DNA from: Trebonia sp964581815 | GTDB lineage: Bacteria; Actinomycetota; Actinomycetes; Streptosporangiales; Streptosporangiaceae | Assembly: GCA_964581815.1 (NCBI GenBank) | Contig: CAZORE010000009.1 | Span: forward strand, 1 to 64,000 | DNA length: 64,000 nt | Direction: 5' to 3' | Shown: piece by piece, positions 16,950 to 25,944 of the stretch | Layout: each line of letters opens with the position of its first letter | Position numbering within the stretch: position 1 is the stretch's first letter | Translations under genes and position numbers: made by a program | Notes under the pieces: generated by a model | Database searches by the model: none | What the model was told of the DNA's origin: nothing | What the model saw: only the letters and a program-made list of their open reading frames with translations

Positions 16950-17034
16950 TGTCGAGGAATGTTAATGGCGACCCGGGCAACACCGGCCCCGGGATGCGCC
17001 ATGATCAGGCGCGGCCCCAATAGGCTCTTGAGCC

Positions 17035-18663
17035 ATGCCACTCGAGCCTGACCTGCTGCTTGTCAACGCCCGCGTGCTCACCATGGACCCGGCGAGGCCG
17101 CGCGCGGCGGCGGTCGCCGTGGCCGGCGGGCGGATCATCGGCGTCTACGACGGCGCCCCCGACGTGTCGGCGGCGGAGGTCATCGACCTCAAGGGCGCGG
17201 CGCTCATCCCCGGCTTCCACGACGCGCACAATCACATGATCGGCTTCGGGCTCTCGCTCACCGAGGTCGACCTGCGGGTCGACGACCTCGACGAGCTGTA
17301 CGCCCGCGTCGCGGACCGGGCCGCCGCCACGCCGGCGGGGGAGTGGATCGTCGGCGCCGGCTACGACCAGACGCGGACCGGGGCCCACCCGCACCGCGAC
17401 GCCCTGGACAAGGCCGCGCCGGGCCACCGCGTCTGGCTCAAGCACACCTCCGGTCACATGTGCGCGGTGAACAGCCTGGTGCTGCGGGACATCGGCATCG
17501 ACGCGGACCCGCCGCACGTCGACGGCGGCCGGGTCGCCGTCGACGCGACGGGCCGCCCCACCGGCCTCATCGAGGAGCGAGCGCAGGAACTCGTCGGTCA
17601 CCTCGCCCTGCCCGTCCCGCTCGCCACGCTGACCGACGCGGTGGCCGCCGCCGGGGAGCACTACCTGCGGGAGGGCCTCACCTCGGTCACCGAGGCCGGG
17701 GTCGGCGGCGGCTGGGTCGGCCAGTCCCCGGTCGAGCTCGCCGCCTACGTCGCCGCCCGCGACCAGGGCCGCCTGCACGTCCGCACCGAGCTGATGGTGA
17801 TCAGCGACGCCTTTCACCCGGTGGGCGCGCACCCGTCCGACGGCATCGAGACCGGGATCGACCTGGGACTGCGCACCGGCTTCGGCGACGACTGGCTCCG
17901 CCTCGGGCCGATGAAGGTCTTCACCGACGGGTCGCTCGTCGGCCGCACCGCCGCCATGTCCGCCCCCTACGACGGCGAGCCGGGCAACTGCGGCTACCTG
18001 CAGGGCGACGCCGCCCACCTCACCGGAATGATCATCGCCGCGCACCAGGCAGGCTGGCGCGTCGCCGCGCATGCGATCGGCGACCGCGCGATCGACCTCG
18101 CCCTCGACGCGTTCGCCGCCGCGGCCGACCGCTACCCGCGCCGCGATGCCCGCCACCGGATCGAGCACTTCGCCGCCGCCCGCCCCGACCAGGTGGCCCG
18201 GGCCGCCGCGCTCGGCGTGATCCCCGTTGGCCAGGGCCGGTTCGCCACCGAGATCGGCGACGGGATGCTCGCCTCCGTCGGCCCGGACCGCCAGTCCTGG
18301 CTGTACCGGCAGCGGTCCGTGCTTGACGCGGGCGTGGTGCTCCCCGGCAGCTCCGACCGCCCGGTGGCGACCGGCACCCCGCTGCTCGGCATCCACGACA
18401 TGGTCAACCGCCGCACCGCCTCCGGCGCCCCGTTCAACGCCGCGGAGGCGATCACCGCCAAGGAGGCCCTGCGCGCCTACACCTGGGGTTCCGCCTACGC
18501 GAGCAAGGCCGAGCACGTGAAGGGCTCCATCGAGCGGGGCAAGCTGGCCGACTTCGCCGTGCTGTCCGAGGACCCCACTCTCGTGAGCCGGGACCGAATC
18601 GCGTCCCTCGAGGTCATCGCCACGATCGTCGACGGCCAGCTCCGCTACTCCGCCCTGAGCTGA
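17035..18663 (+). CDS. Amidohydrolase family protein, YtcJ-like
   Basis: A 542-residue metal-dependent amidohydrolase. The first metal ligands are in GFHDAHNHMIGFG (about 60-72); KVFTDGSL (about 298-305), AAHAIGDRAID (about 342-352), RIEHF (about 371-375) and the final Asp in GSSDRPV (about 439-445) complete the YtcJ-type pattern. Such enzymes act on exocyclic amide or related bonds; the substrate is unknown. TAGGCT (17021-17026) 8 nt before ATG 17035 indicates a leaderless transcript. It is divergent from the ArsR operon. Confidence 0.8.
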   Translation: MPLEPDLLLVNARVLTMDPARPRAAAVAVAGGRIIGVYDGAPDVSAAEVIDLKGAALIPGFHDAHNHMIGFGLSLTEVDLRVDDLDELYARVADRAAATPAGEWIVGAGYDQTRTGAHPHRDALDKAAPGHRVWLKHTSGHMCAVNSLVLRDIGIDADPPHVDGGRVAVDATGRPTGLIEERAQELVGHLALPVPLATLTDAVAAAGEHYLREGLTSVTEAGVGGGWVGQSPVELAAYVAARDQGRLHVRTELMVISDAFHPVGAHPSDGIETGIDLGLRTGFGDDWLRLGPMKVFTDGSLVGRTAAMSAPYDGEPGNCGYLQGDAAHLTGMIIAAHQAGWRVAAHAIGDRAIDLALDAFAAAADRYPRRDARHRIEHFAAARPDQVARAAALGVIPVGQGRFATEIGDGMLASVGPDRQSWLYRQRSVLDAGVVLPGSSDRPVATGTPLLGIHDMVNRRTASGAPFNAAEAITAKEALRAYTWGSAYASKAEHVKGSIERGKLADFAVLSEDPTLVSRDRIASLEVIATIVDGQLRYSALS

Positions 18664-18670
18664 CGCTGAG

Positions 18671-18823
18671 TCAGGCTGGGGCCGGGACCGCGCCGAGTTG
18701 GATGAGCAGCCCCAGCATGTCGGCCTGGGAGAAGCGCTCGACGCACTGGGTGCCGCGGAAGTGGAGGACCGTGATGCCCGGCAGCGCGAGCGCGGCGGAC
18801 AGGGCCTCGTGCGGTGTTGGCAT
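18671..18823 (-). pseudogene. C-terminal remnant of a SnoaL-like ester cyclase
   Basis: A 50-codon frame (ATG 18823 to TGA 18671) reads GITVLHFRGTQCVERFSQAD followed by MLGLLIQLGAVPAPA, the closing strands and C-terminus of SnoaL-like polyketide cyclase/NTF2-fold proteins, which are normally about 130 residues. No N-terminal part precedes it: the gene upstream on the same strand stops 10 nt away. It is either a decayed remnant or a very small expressed protein in a two-gene operon. Confidence 0.45.
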
Positions 18824-18833
18824 GACGGCCCGC

Positions 18834-19127
18834 CTACTGGTTGACGAAATTGTGCACGGGGAAGATGACCGGCTCGTCCGGCTTGAGGCCCGCCTGGTGG
18901 ATCAGCGGCATCAGCTTCTCACCGAATGCCTGGAACTTCTCCGGTGATTCCCAGACGTCAAGCACGCAGAGGCCGCCCGGGGTCGCGCCGGCGACGTGGG
19001 AAAGGCAGCCGCCGCCGGGCCACTCCGCCAGTGAGCGCAGCGGCTGGCCGTTGTTCAGCCCTTGCGTGACCTCGTCGTATTGTTCCGTGGTTCCGCCGGG
19101 AAAATTGAAGATGACACCGATGGCCAT
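18834..19127 (-). CDS. Small dimeric alpha/beta-barrel (ABM-like) protein
   Basis: A 97-residue protein with the size and pattern of antibiotic biosynthesis monooxygenase-like ferredoxin-fold proteins: an opening strand GVIFNFPGGT, helix around TEQYDEVTQGLN, then CLSHVAGATPGGLCVLDVWE and SPEKFQAFGEKLMPLI. Proteins of this type are often annotated only as hypothetical in actinomycetes. AGGAGGGG precedes ATG 19127. A SnoaL-like fragment follows 10 nt after its stop. The function is unknown. Confidence 0.6.
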   Translation of the reverse strand: MAIGVIFNFPGGTTEQYDEVTQGLNNGQPLRSLAEWPGGGCLSHVAGATPGGLCVLDVWESPEKFQAFGEKLMPLIHQAGLKPDEPVIFPVHNFVNQ

Positions 19128-19267
19128 GAGTTCCCCTCCTGACTCGCCGATCCGTGCGCGGGCCCGTTGCTGCCCGACTGACCTGTTTACGTCACCGGGA
19201 CGGCTCCCGGATCACTCCAGAGACGCGCGGACCGGTGCGGGCCGGACGGTAACCGTCGTCAGCGGCG

Positions 19268-20560
19268 TCAGCCAGTCCAGGGTGTCCACGGGCTGGCGTA
19301 CTCCACTTGCCAGGTGGCGCCCCCGTCGGTGGTGGCGACGATCCGCTGCTGCGCGCGGGACTTGCCCGTGTCGGTGAACTCCGTGGCGGTGCCCGCGACC
19401 CAGCCGGCCTGCGCGGACAGGAAGCTCGCCGCCTGCGGGTGGGTGAGCTTCCCGACGTTCCCCTTGACGGTCAGCGTCGCGCCCGAGCCGGTGGCAACGT
19501 CCCAGGGGGCGGTGCCGGGACCGCACGCCGGGCAGTAGTCGATGAACACGGCCGCCGACGGGCTGAGCGCGGAGAACGGGCCCGCATAGGAGCCGGGCGC
19601 GCGCCCGGGCGGGTTGGGCCCGGGGAAGTACTGCTCGGCGAAGATCCCCGTCGCGCCCGACGCGTCCGCGTGATAGCCGATGTGCGGCTCCTGGCTCATC
19701 GCGGCGCCGGGACCGATGCTCAGCGCCCACGCCGACCCGACGCCGGCGCACTGGACATTCATCTCGGCGGTGTAGCCGGCCCCCGTGTCCCCGCTCGAGG
19801 GGGTGAGCGGGCCGCTCCACCGCTGGCCGCCGTCGATGGTCCGGTACAGCCGCCCGCCGGCGCCGAGCCAGCCGTGCGCCGGGTCGCTGAAGCAGACCGA
19901 CTGCGCGTCCGCGGGCGCGGGCAGCGTCCGCCAGGTGTGCCCGCCGTCGCTTGTGGTCAGGACCACCCCGCCTTGGTCGGGCATGGCGGTGTTGTAGCCG
20001 CCGTCGTCCGTTCCGCCCGCCACGGCGAACCCGGTCGTCGGTGAGATGAAGTGGACCGAGCGGATCACCGGGCACGGCTCGGGCAGCGCCGTCCAGCGCG
20101 CGCCGCCGTCGGTCGTCGCGAGCAGGCTGGTATTGCCCGCAGCCCAGCCGTCCCGGCCGTTCACGAAGTCAACGGCGGTCAGGTTGAGCGTCCCGGACCG
20201 CTGAACCCGCCAGTGCGCACCGCCGTCCGTGGTCGCGAGGATCACGTTCTGGCCGACCGCCCAGCCCTGGCCGGCGGACACGAACTCGATCCCGGTCAGC
20301 CACCCTGGTGAAAGTCCCTGGGCCGGCTGGCTCTGGCAGCCCGCGCCGCCCGAACTGGACTGGCCGGCCCCTGGCGTCGCGGCGCCGGTCGTCGCCGCCA
20401 CGGCCGGCGCCGTAGAAGCGGTGGTACCGGAAGTCGCCGCTGGGGCGGAGGTGACTGAGGAGGCACTGCCGCCGGGTGGCGTCCCGGCGGCACTGCAGCC
20501 GGCGGTGATCACCGAGACAGCAGCCGAGAGGAGAGCGAGGACGGTCAGGGGGGTGCGCAT
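19268..20560 (-). CDS. Secreted lipoprotein with BNR/Asp-box propeller
   Basis: A 430-residue lipoprotein. The signal peptide ends in the lipobox VITAGC (Cys about 21), followed by a 50-residue Ser/Thr/Ala/Gly-rich linker. The rest is a beta-propeller with at least five Asp-boxes of the form T-x-DGG-x-x-W (TTDGGAHW, TTDGGARW, TSDGGHTW, TIDGGQRW, TTDGGATW) in VPS10/YCF48-like arrangement. It should be tethered to the outer face of the membrane. No sialidase catalytic residues are evident, so a binding or assembly role is more likely. The gene stands alone. Confidence 0.75.
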   Translation of the reverse strand: MRTPLTVLALLSAAVSVITAGCSAAGTPPGGSASSVTSAPAATSGTTASTAPAVAATTGAATPGAGQSSSGGAGCQSQPAQGLSPGWLTGIEFVSAGQGWAVGQNVILATTDGGAHWRVQRSGTLNLTAVDFVNGRDGWAAGNTSLLATTDGGARWTALPEPCPVIRSVHFISPTTGFAVAGGTDDGGYNTAMPDQGGVVLTTSDGGHTWRTLPAPADAQSVCFSDPAHGWLGAGGRLYRTIDGGQRWSGPLTPSSGDTGAGYTAEMNVQCAGVGSAWALSIGPGAAMSQEPHIGYHADASGATGIFAEQYFPGPNPPGRAPGSYAGPFSALSPSAAVFIDYCPACGPGTAPWDVATGSGATLTVKGNVGKLTHPQAASFLSAQAGWVAGTATEFTDTGKSRAQQRIVATTDGGATWQVEYASPWTPWTG

Positions 20561-20629
20561 GCCCTTTAGACGGCGCGGCGGCCTCCGCGGTTGCGGCGGG
20601 CGGCGCCCGTGGCCGGCTGGCGCGGCTAC

Positions 20630-21628
20630 TCAGCGGAACGCGGGCATCACCTCGGTGGCGAACAGCTCCGCCGAGCGCAGCGTCTCGGCGGACGTCATGT
20701 CGCCGAAGGCGAACTCAAGGGAGATGTAGTTGATGCCCGCCACCGCGGTGTGCTCGGCGACCCAGGCTCGCGCGCCGGCCGGGTCGCCGGCGTAGCGGTG
20801 CGACGCGGCGGTCGGCTCGAAGGTGCCGTCGGCCACGCCGGGCGGCATCGGGACGTTGAACTTCCTCCACAGGTAGCTGATGTTCTCGCTGAACGGGCCG
20901 AAGGCGCGGCCGGCGATCTCCAGTGCCTTCTCGTTCGTGTCGGCGAGCACGATCTGCCGGGAGATGCCAAGCGGCGGCAGGGCGGCCTCGTCGCGGCCGA
21001 GTGACGCCCATTCCTCCCGGTACGCGTCGGTCAGCACCCGGACCGCAGGCGAGGGGACGAGCGCGAGCATCGGCATGCCGAGCTGGGCGCACCAGCGGGC
21101 CTTGTCCGGCGTCCGCGTCGCGTACCAGGGGATGAGCGGCTGCTGGACCGGCCTGGTCACCACCGGGGCGGAGTCGATGTCGTAGTACCTGCCGTGGAAG
21201 TTCACCACGTCCGACGACAGTCCCTGGAGCAGGATCTCGAAGGCCTCGTCGAAGCGCGGCTGCGCCTCGTCGCCTGGCACCCCGTGGAACCCGGTCTCGA
21301 CCGGGGACACGCCGCGGCCCACGCCGAGGACAAGCCGGCCGTTGGTGAGCTGGTCGAGGGTGGCCGCCTCCTCCACCATCCGCAGCGGCGGCACAAGCGG
21401 CAGGATCGAGATCAGCGTGCCGAGCCTGATCGACGAGGTAAGCCGGGACGCGGCGGCGAGCATCAGGTGCGGCGTGGCGATGCCGAGCGGGGTGCCGTGG
21501 TGCTCGGCCATCTGGTAGGCGTAGAAGCCGAGCCGCTCGTAGGCCGCTATCAGCTCAAGACGCTCGTCCAGCTGGCGCGCCGCAGGCAGGCCGGTCGCGT
21601 CGTTGTGGTCGAAGACGGCGAAGAGCAT
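20630..21628 (-). CDS. LLM class flavin-dependent oxidoreductase
   Basis: A 332-residue luciferase-like TIM-barrel protein. Characteristic parts are AYQMAEHHGTP (about 35-45), LGTLISILPLVPPLRMVEEAATLDQLTNGR (about 75-104) and LVLGVGRGVSP (about 105-115). It uses reduced flavin (FMN or F420) but the substrate is unknown. ATG 21628 follows GAAGGGAG; the open frame upstream is not used. It is separated from its neighbours by more than 60 bp on each side and is likely monocistronic. Confidence 0.8.
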   Translation of the reverse strand: MLFAVFDHNDATGLPAARQLDERLELIAAYERLGFYAYQMAEHHGTPLGIATPHLMLAAASRLTSSIRLGTLISILPLVPPLRMVEEAATLDQLTNGRLVLGVGRGVSPVETGFHGVPGDEAQPRFDEAFEILLQGLSSDVVNFHGRYYDIDSAPVVTRPVQQPLIPWYATRTPDKARWCAQLGMPMLALVPSPAVRVLTDAYREEWASLGRDEAALPPLGISRQIVLADTNEKALEIAGRAFGPFSENISYLWRKFNVPMPPGVADGTFEPTAASHRYAGDPAGARAWVAEHTAVAGINYISLEFAFGDMTSAETLRSAELFATEVMPAFR

Positions 21629-21761
21629 CGTCGCTCCCTTCCGGATGACGGTCATCGGATGGTGACGGACGACGCCACGCACCGTTCTGGATCATCGTCT
21701 GGCAACACCTCGGGAATGGCTAGATGGCGGGCCCCAACGGATGAGCCACTAGAGTCGTGGC

Positions 21762-23033
21762 GTGCAACGGGGCAGGAAGCGGTGGCGAGCTTGCGCGGCG
21801 GGGTCCGCGGTCGCCCTTGCCTGCGCTGTCACAGCCGCCTGCAGCGGGGCGGGCGGGGCGCCGGCCGGCCAGCCGGGCCCGAGCCAGGCGGCGAGCAGCT
21901 CCACGTCGGCTAGCGCTGACCTGCCCGCGTCGTCGCCGACCACGGCGGCCTCGCCGAGCGGCCAGCCGAGTGGCACCGCGCCCGCCGCCAGCGCGTGCGT
22001 GTCACAGGTGCTCGGGCGCCTGACGCTCGCGCAGCAGGTCGGGCAGCTGTTCCTTGTCGGCGTGGCCGGCGACGCCAGCACGCGGCCGCTGGCCGACGCC
22101 GTGCGGTCCTATCACTTCGGGTCGCTGCTGCTCACCCCGAGCGCCGCCGGCACCGAGGCGCTGGCCGGGCAGGTCACCGCGATGCAGTCGCATCTGCCGT
22201 CGGGCACCGGCGGCATCGGCTTCTTCATCGCCGCTAACCAGGAGGGCGGCGCGATACAGCAGCTCACCGGGCCGGGGTTCGCCACCATGCCGTCCGCGCT
22301 CGTCCAGGGCGGCTGGCCGCCAGCCACGCTGCGCGCGGCGGCGACGCAGTGGGGCACCGACCTGCGCGCCGCCGGCGTGAACCTCAACCTGGCGCCGGTG
22401 ATGGACGTGGTACCGCAGGCGACGGCGGCGGCCAACGCGCCGATCGGCGCGCTCAACCGGGAGTTCGGCTTCGACCCGGCGACCACCGGCGCGCACGGCG
22501 TCGCCTTCCTGCAGGGGATGGCCGGGGCCGGGGTCATGAGCGTGGCCAAGCACTTCCCCGGGCTTGGGCAGGTGACCGGGAACACCGACTTCACCCCGGA
22601 CGTGGTGGACGACGTCACGACGGCGAGCGACCCGGACCTGGACTCGTTCCGCGCCGCCATCGACGCCGGGGCGCCGATGGTGATGGTGGCGCTCGCCACC
22701 TACACGAAGATCGACGCGTCGCGACTGGCCGTGTTCTCCCCGGTGGTGATGCGACTGCTGCGCGACGGGCTCGGCTTCACCGGGGTGATCGTGTCCGACG
22801 ACCTTGGCCAGGCGAAGGCCGTGCAGGCGATCCCGGCGGGCAACCGGGCGCTTAGCTTCCTCGCCGCGGGCGGCGACCTGGTGACCTCCCAGAGCCTCGG
22901 CCCCGCCGAGCAGATGGCGGCCGCGGTGCTCGCCAAGGCGTCGGGTGACGCCGCGTTCCGCGCCACGGTCGACGCCGCGGCGGCGCGGGTGCTCGCCGCC
23001 AAGCTGGCGGCCGGGCTGCTGCCGTGCCGTTAA
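21762..23033 (+). CDS. GH3 family lipoprotein, beta-N-acetylhexosaminidase-like
   Basis: A 423-residue glycoside hydrolase family 3 protein attached as a lipoprotein (lipobox VTAAC, Cys about 27) through a Ser/Thr/Pro-rich linker of about 50 residues. NagZ-type motifs are present: LVGVAG, ANQEGGAIQQL (about 157-167), SVAKHFPGLG (about 257-266) carrying the KHFPG motif, and the nucleophile Asp in VIVSDDLGQAKA (about 343-354). It probably trims N-acetylglucosaminides from cell-wall fragments outside the cell. GTG 21762 lies 6 nt after TAGAGT (21750-21755), a leaderless start. Confidence 0.8.
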   Translation: MQRGRKRWRACAAGSAVALACAVTAACSGAGGAPAGQPGPSQAASSSTSASADLPASSPTTAASPSGQPSGTAPAASACVSQVLGRLTLAQQVGQLFLVGVAGDASTRPLADAVRSYHFGSLLLTPSAAGTEALAGQVTAMQSHLPSGTGGIGFFIAANQEGGAIQQLTGPGFATMPSALVQGGWPPATLRAAATQWGTDLRAAGVNLNLAPVMDVVPQATAAANAPIGALNREFGFDPATTGAHGVAFLQGMAGAGVMSVAKHFPGLGQVTGNTDFTPDVVDDVTTASDPDLDSFRAAIDAGAPMVMVALATYTKIDASRLAVFSPVVMRLLRDGLGFTGVIVSDDLGQAKAVQAIPAGNRALSFLAAGGDLVTSQSLGPAEQMAAAVLAKASGDAAFRATVDAAAARVLAAKLAAGLLPCR

Positions 23034-23174
23034 ATCCGGAAAAAGAGGACGGTCGGCGCCGCATGGCACGCCCGGGTCAGGGGAGTAGTCAGCCGGGAAT
23101 GCCGTTACCGGCCAGGGCGGGCCAGGTGCGCCTGGATCGCGCAAAACGCGCCGGTAACCTGACATGCTGTAGGC

Positions 23175-24641
23175 GTGACTGAGGAGAAGTACGGGGTCGT
23201 GCGAAGCGGGCAGCGCAGAAACGGGCAACGCATAAGCGGCCAGGACGGAACCGGCCAGGACAGAACCGGCCAGGGGAAAACCGGCCAGGGCCGGGGGGAA
23301 TTGGGCTACCGGCTCACGCGGCTGTGGTCGGCCGCCGAGTTGCGCCGCGTCCCGTTGCGGACGATCATCGTCGCGATCCTGGCCGTCGCCTTCTTCTTCC
23401 TGGCCGGCAAGCTGATCTACCGGCTCCGCGACGTGCTGCTGCTGCTGCTTGTCGCCGGGTTCCTCGCGCTGATCCTGAACCCGCTGGTGCGGTGGGTCGA
23501 GCGGTGGGCGACCAAGCGGCACGGGCTGGCGGTGACCGTGGTGGGCGTGCTCATGGTGCTGGCGTTCACCGGGCTGTCCTTCGCGTTCGGTTACCCGCTG
23601 GTCAACGGCATCACTCACCTAGCGAACAATCTCCCCACCTACGTCGCCAACGCGGAGCATGGTAAGAACTGGTACGGCAGGCTCGTCCAGCACTACCACG
23701 TGCAGCAGTGGGTGCAGCAGAACTCGGCCAAGCTGGTGACGTTCGGGCAGAGCCTGTCCTCGCCGGCGCTGGCCGTCGGCAAGGGCGCGCTGTCGCTGGT
23801 ATTCGAGCTTGTCACCATCTTCATCCTGGTGCTGATGCTGCTGCTCGAGGGGCCGCGGCTGCGGCGCGGCGTGCTCTCGCTGCTCTCGCCCGGGCAGGCG
23901 GAAGAGGCGCAGGCGATCGCGTCCGAGGTGAACCGCTCGGTCATCGGGTACATGCTCGGGAACTTCCTGACCTCGATCATCTGCGGGATCGTGGTGCTCG
24001 TCGACCTCGCCGCGCTCGGCGTGCCGTTTCCCCTCCTGTGGGCGCTGTGGGTCGCGCTCGTCGACTTCCTGCCGATGATCGGCGGCGCGCTCGCGGGCAT
24101 ACCGACCATCCTGTTCGCGCTGACCCAGGGGCTGACCGCGGGCATCATCACCGCGGTCGTCTTCGTCGTCTACACGCAGGTCGAGAACCATGTTCTCAAC
24201 CCGGTGATCATGTCCAAGACGGTACGCATCTCGCCGCTGCTCGTGCTGGTCTCCGTGCTGGTCGCCGCCTCGCTCGGCGACTGGGTGGGCGGGCTGTTCG
24301 GCGGCTTCGTCGCGGCGCTGCTCGCCATACCGTTCGCGGGCGCGCTCCAGGTCATCGTCCGCGAGGCGTGGCGGCTCACCGCCCCGCCGCCGCAGGACCA
24401 GGCCGAGACGGAGGCGATCATCGTCGCGGCGGGCCCGGCGGCCAGGGAGGCGGGGCGGCTCGCCCACCAGGGCCAGGAGGCCGAGGGGCTGGACGACCCG
24501 GACGTCCGGCCGACGGACGAGACCATCGCCGCGGCTAACGCCGCCGTTGCCGCGGCTGACGAAGCCGTCCACGCGGCTGACGACACCGTCCACGCGGCCA
24601 ACGTCACCGTCGGGCCGGGCGAGGCCAGCGACCGCTCCTGA
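23175..24641 (+). CDS. AI-2E/PerM family transporter
   Basis: A 488-residue polytopic membrane protein of the AI-2E transporter (UPF0118) family, with about eight hydrophobic segments between residues 60 and 400 and the family block VDFLPMIGGALAGIPTILFA (about 296-315). The transported substrate in actinomycetes is unknown. Both termini are unusual: residues 12-43 are a Gly/Gln repeat (GQDRTGQGKTGQGRG) from 15-bp DNA repeats, and the C-terminus has imperfect Ala-Ala-Asp repeats (AADEAVHAADDTVHAANVTV). GTG 23175 follows CATGCT by 6 nt, so the message may be leaderless. Confidence 0.8.
   Translation: MTEEKYGVVRSGQRRNGQRISGQDGTGQDRTGQGKTGQGRGELGYRLTRLWSAAELRRVPLRTIIVAILAVAFFFLAGKLIYRLRDVLLLLLVAGFLALILNPLVRWVERWATKRHGLAVTVVGVLMVLAFTGLSFAFGYPLVNGITHLANNLPTYVANAEHGKNWYGRLVQHYHVQQWVQQNSAKLVTFGQSLSSPALAVGKGALSLVFELVTIFILVLMLLLEGPRLRRGVLSLLSPGQAEEAQAIASEVNRSVIGYMLGNFLTSIICGIVVLVDLAALGVPFPLLWALWVALVDFLPMIGGALAGIPTILFALTQGLTAGIITAVVFVVYTQVENHVLNPVIMSKTVRISPLLVLVSVLVAASLGDWVGGLFGGFVAALLAIPFAGALQVIVREAWRLTAPPPQDQAETEAIIVAAGPAAREAGRLAHQGQEAEGLDDPDVRPTDETIAAANAAVAAADEAVHAADDTVHAANVTVGPGEASDRS
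23234..23293 (+). repeat. Four 15-bp tandem repeats inside the AI-2E gene
   Basis: Units start at 23234, 23249, 23264 and 23279, with the core AACCGGCCAGG in the last three. They encode the Gly-Gln-Thr-rich cytoplasmic N-terminus. In-frame 15-bp units suggest copy-number variation between strains. Confidence 0.8.
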
Positions 24642-24650
24642 CCCGGTCGG

Positions 24651-25235
24651 CTAGCCGCCGTTCCACCGGCCGTAGTGCGTCACGTCGGCCAGGTTTCGCC
24701 GCTTGGCGCGCAGGTCGCGCTTGTCCGTCTCGGCGTCGTGGCCGACCGCGATCGCGCCGATCGGCTCCTGGTCGTCCGGCACGCCGAACGCGGCGCGGAA
24801 CGGCGCCACCGCCTCGGGCACGATGCCGAAGTACACCGCGCCGAGCCCCTCGTCCACCGCGGTCTGCAGGATCAGCAGCCCGGCCATGCCGGTGTCGATG
24901 TGCCAGAACGGCACCGGCCAGCGCGCCTCGTCCATGTCGGTCCAGCCTTTGTCGGGCTGCGCGTAGCGCTCCAGGTAGACGCGCTTGCAGGACATCGGCA
25001 CAATGACCAGCGGTGCGGTCTGGGCCGACTCCGCGATGGCCGCGCCCGCGATGGCCCAGAACTTCTCGCGGTCCCCTGGCTCGGTCAGCACGAGGAACGA
25101 CTGCCCCTGGGAGAATCCGGCCGACGGCCCGCGGACCGCGTTGCCGAGAATCCGGTCCAGTGACTCCGCGGAAACCGGCTCCCCGGTGAACGTCCGCACC
25201 ATCCGCCTGCGGCGCACTACCTCCTGAAACTCCAT
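24651..25235 (-). CDS. Nitroreductase family protein
   Basis: A 194-residue FMN-dependent nitroreductase-fold protein. It begins MEFQEVVRRRRMVRTFTGEP, the FMN-phosphate-binding motif, and continues with APLVIVPMS, DTGMAGLLILQTAVDEGLGAV (about 112-132) and the NADPH-site-like EPIGAIAVGH. The trailing KRDLRAKRRNLADVTHYGRW resembles F420/FMN-type bluB-like relatives. ATG 25235 follows TAGGGT by 8 nt (leaderless); the open frame upstream is not needed. It is divergent from the XdhC-like gene, and the two may share a redox theme. Confidence 0.8.
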   Translation of the reverse strand: MEFQEVVRRRRMVRTFTGEPVSAESLDRILGNAVRGPSAGFSQGQSFLVLTEPGDREKFWAIAGAAIAESAQTAPLVIVPMSCKRVYLERYAQPDKGWTDMDEARWPVPFWHIDTGMAGLLILQTAVDEGLGAVYFGIVPEAVAPFRAAFGVPDDQEPIGAIAVGHDAETDKRDLRAKRRNLADVTHYGRWNGG

Positions 25236-25359
25236 AACCGCCCACCCTAACCGCCGGTGACCGGCCTGTGACGCCGGCCCTACGGGGCCCCGCGCGCCGC
25301 CGCCCGCCCGCCCGGTCCCACATGGCCGGCGGGCGGCCTGATGTAGCAGACTAGGGGCC

Positions 25360-25923
25360 ATGGCAGAAGAGAGCGACCCCTGCGCCGTCGCGCACGGCGC
25401 GGCACCGGCCGCGACCGCCGTCCCGTCAGCCCCGCCCGCCGTCGCCCAGGACGCAGCACGGGGCGGTGACCGGACTCTCGTCGCGGTGTTCGCCGGCCCG
25501 GTCTCCGGTTACCTGCTGCGGTACGCCGCCGACGCCGGCTACCGGACCTTGCTCGTCGAGCCCGACGCCGCCCGCGCCGACGCCGCGAAGATGGCGGGCT
25601 TCCCTGTGCTGCCGGCCGTTCCCGACGACGTTGCGGGCGCCGACGTGGTGGTCACCGACCACCACCGCGACGAGCTCGGCGTCGCGCTGCGCGACGCCCT
25701 CGCGGGCAAGGCCCGCTGGGTCGGCATCATGGGCAACCCGCACCACGAAGGCCCGCACGTCGCCGCCCTTGAGTCCCTCGGCGTCGGCCCCGGCGAGATC
25801 GCCAAGGTGCACCGCCCCATCGGCCTCAACATCGGGTCCCGTACCCCGCCGGAGATCGCGCTCGCCACGCTGGCCGGCCTCATCGCCGACCGCAACTCCC
25901 GACCCGGCGGCTTCTCCTTCTAA
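25360..25923 (+). CDS. XdhC family protein (Rossmann domain)
   Basis: A 187-residue protein made of a Pro/Ala-rich start (1-35) and the XdhC C-terminal Rossmann domain: VAVFAGPVSGYLLRYA, VVVTDHHRD, then KVHRPIGLNIGSRTPPEIALATLAGLIADRN, which is the diagnostic end of XdhC/CoxI. In other bacteria XdhC binds molybdopterin and inserts the sulfurated cofactor into molybdenum hydroxylases. No molybdenum enzyme is in the window, so it acts in trans or has a different role. Confidence 0.75.
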   Translation: MAEESDPCAVAHGAAPAATAVPSAPPAVAQDAARGGDRTLVAVFAGPVSGYLLRYAADAGYRTLLVEPDAARADAAKMAGFPVLPAVPDDVAGADVVVTDHHRDELGVALRDALAGKARWVGIMGNPHHEGPHVAALESLGVGPGEIAKVHRPIGLNIGSRTPPEIALATLAGLIADRNSRPGGFSF

Positions 25924-25944
25924 CGGCTGACGGCGAGAAGAAGG

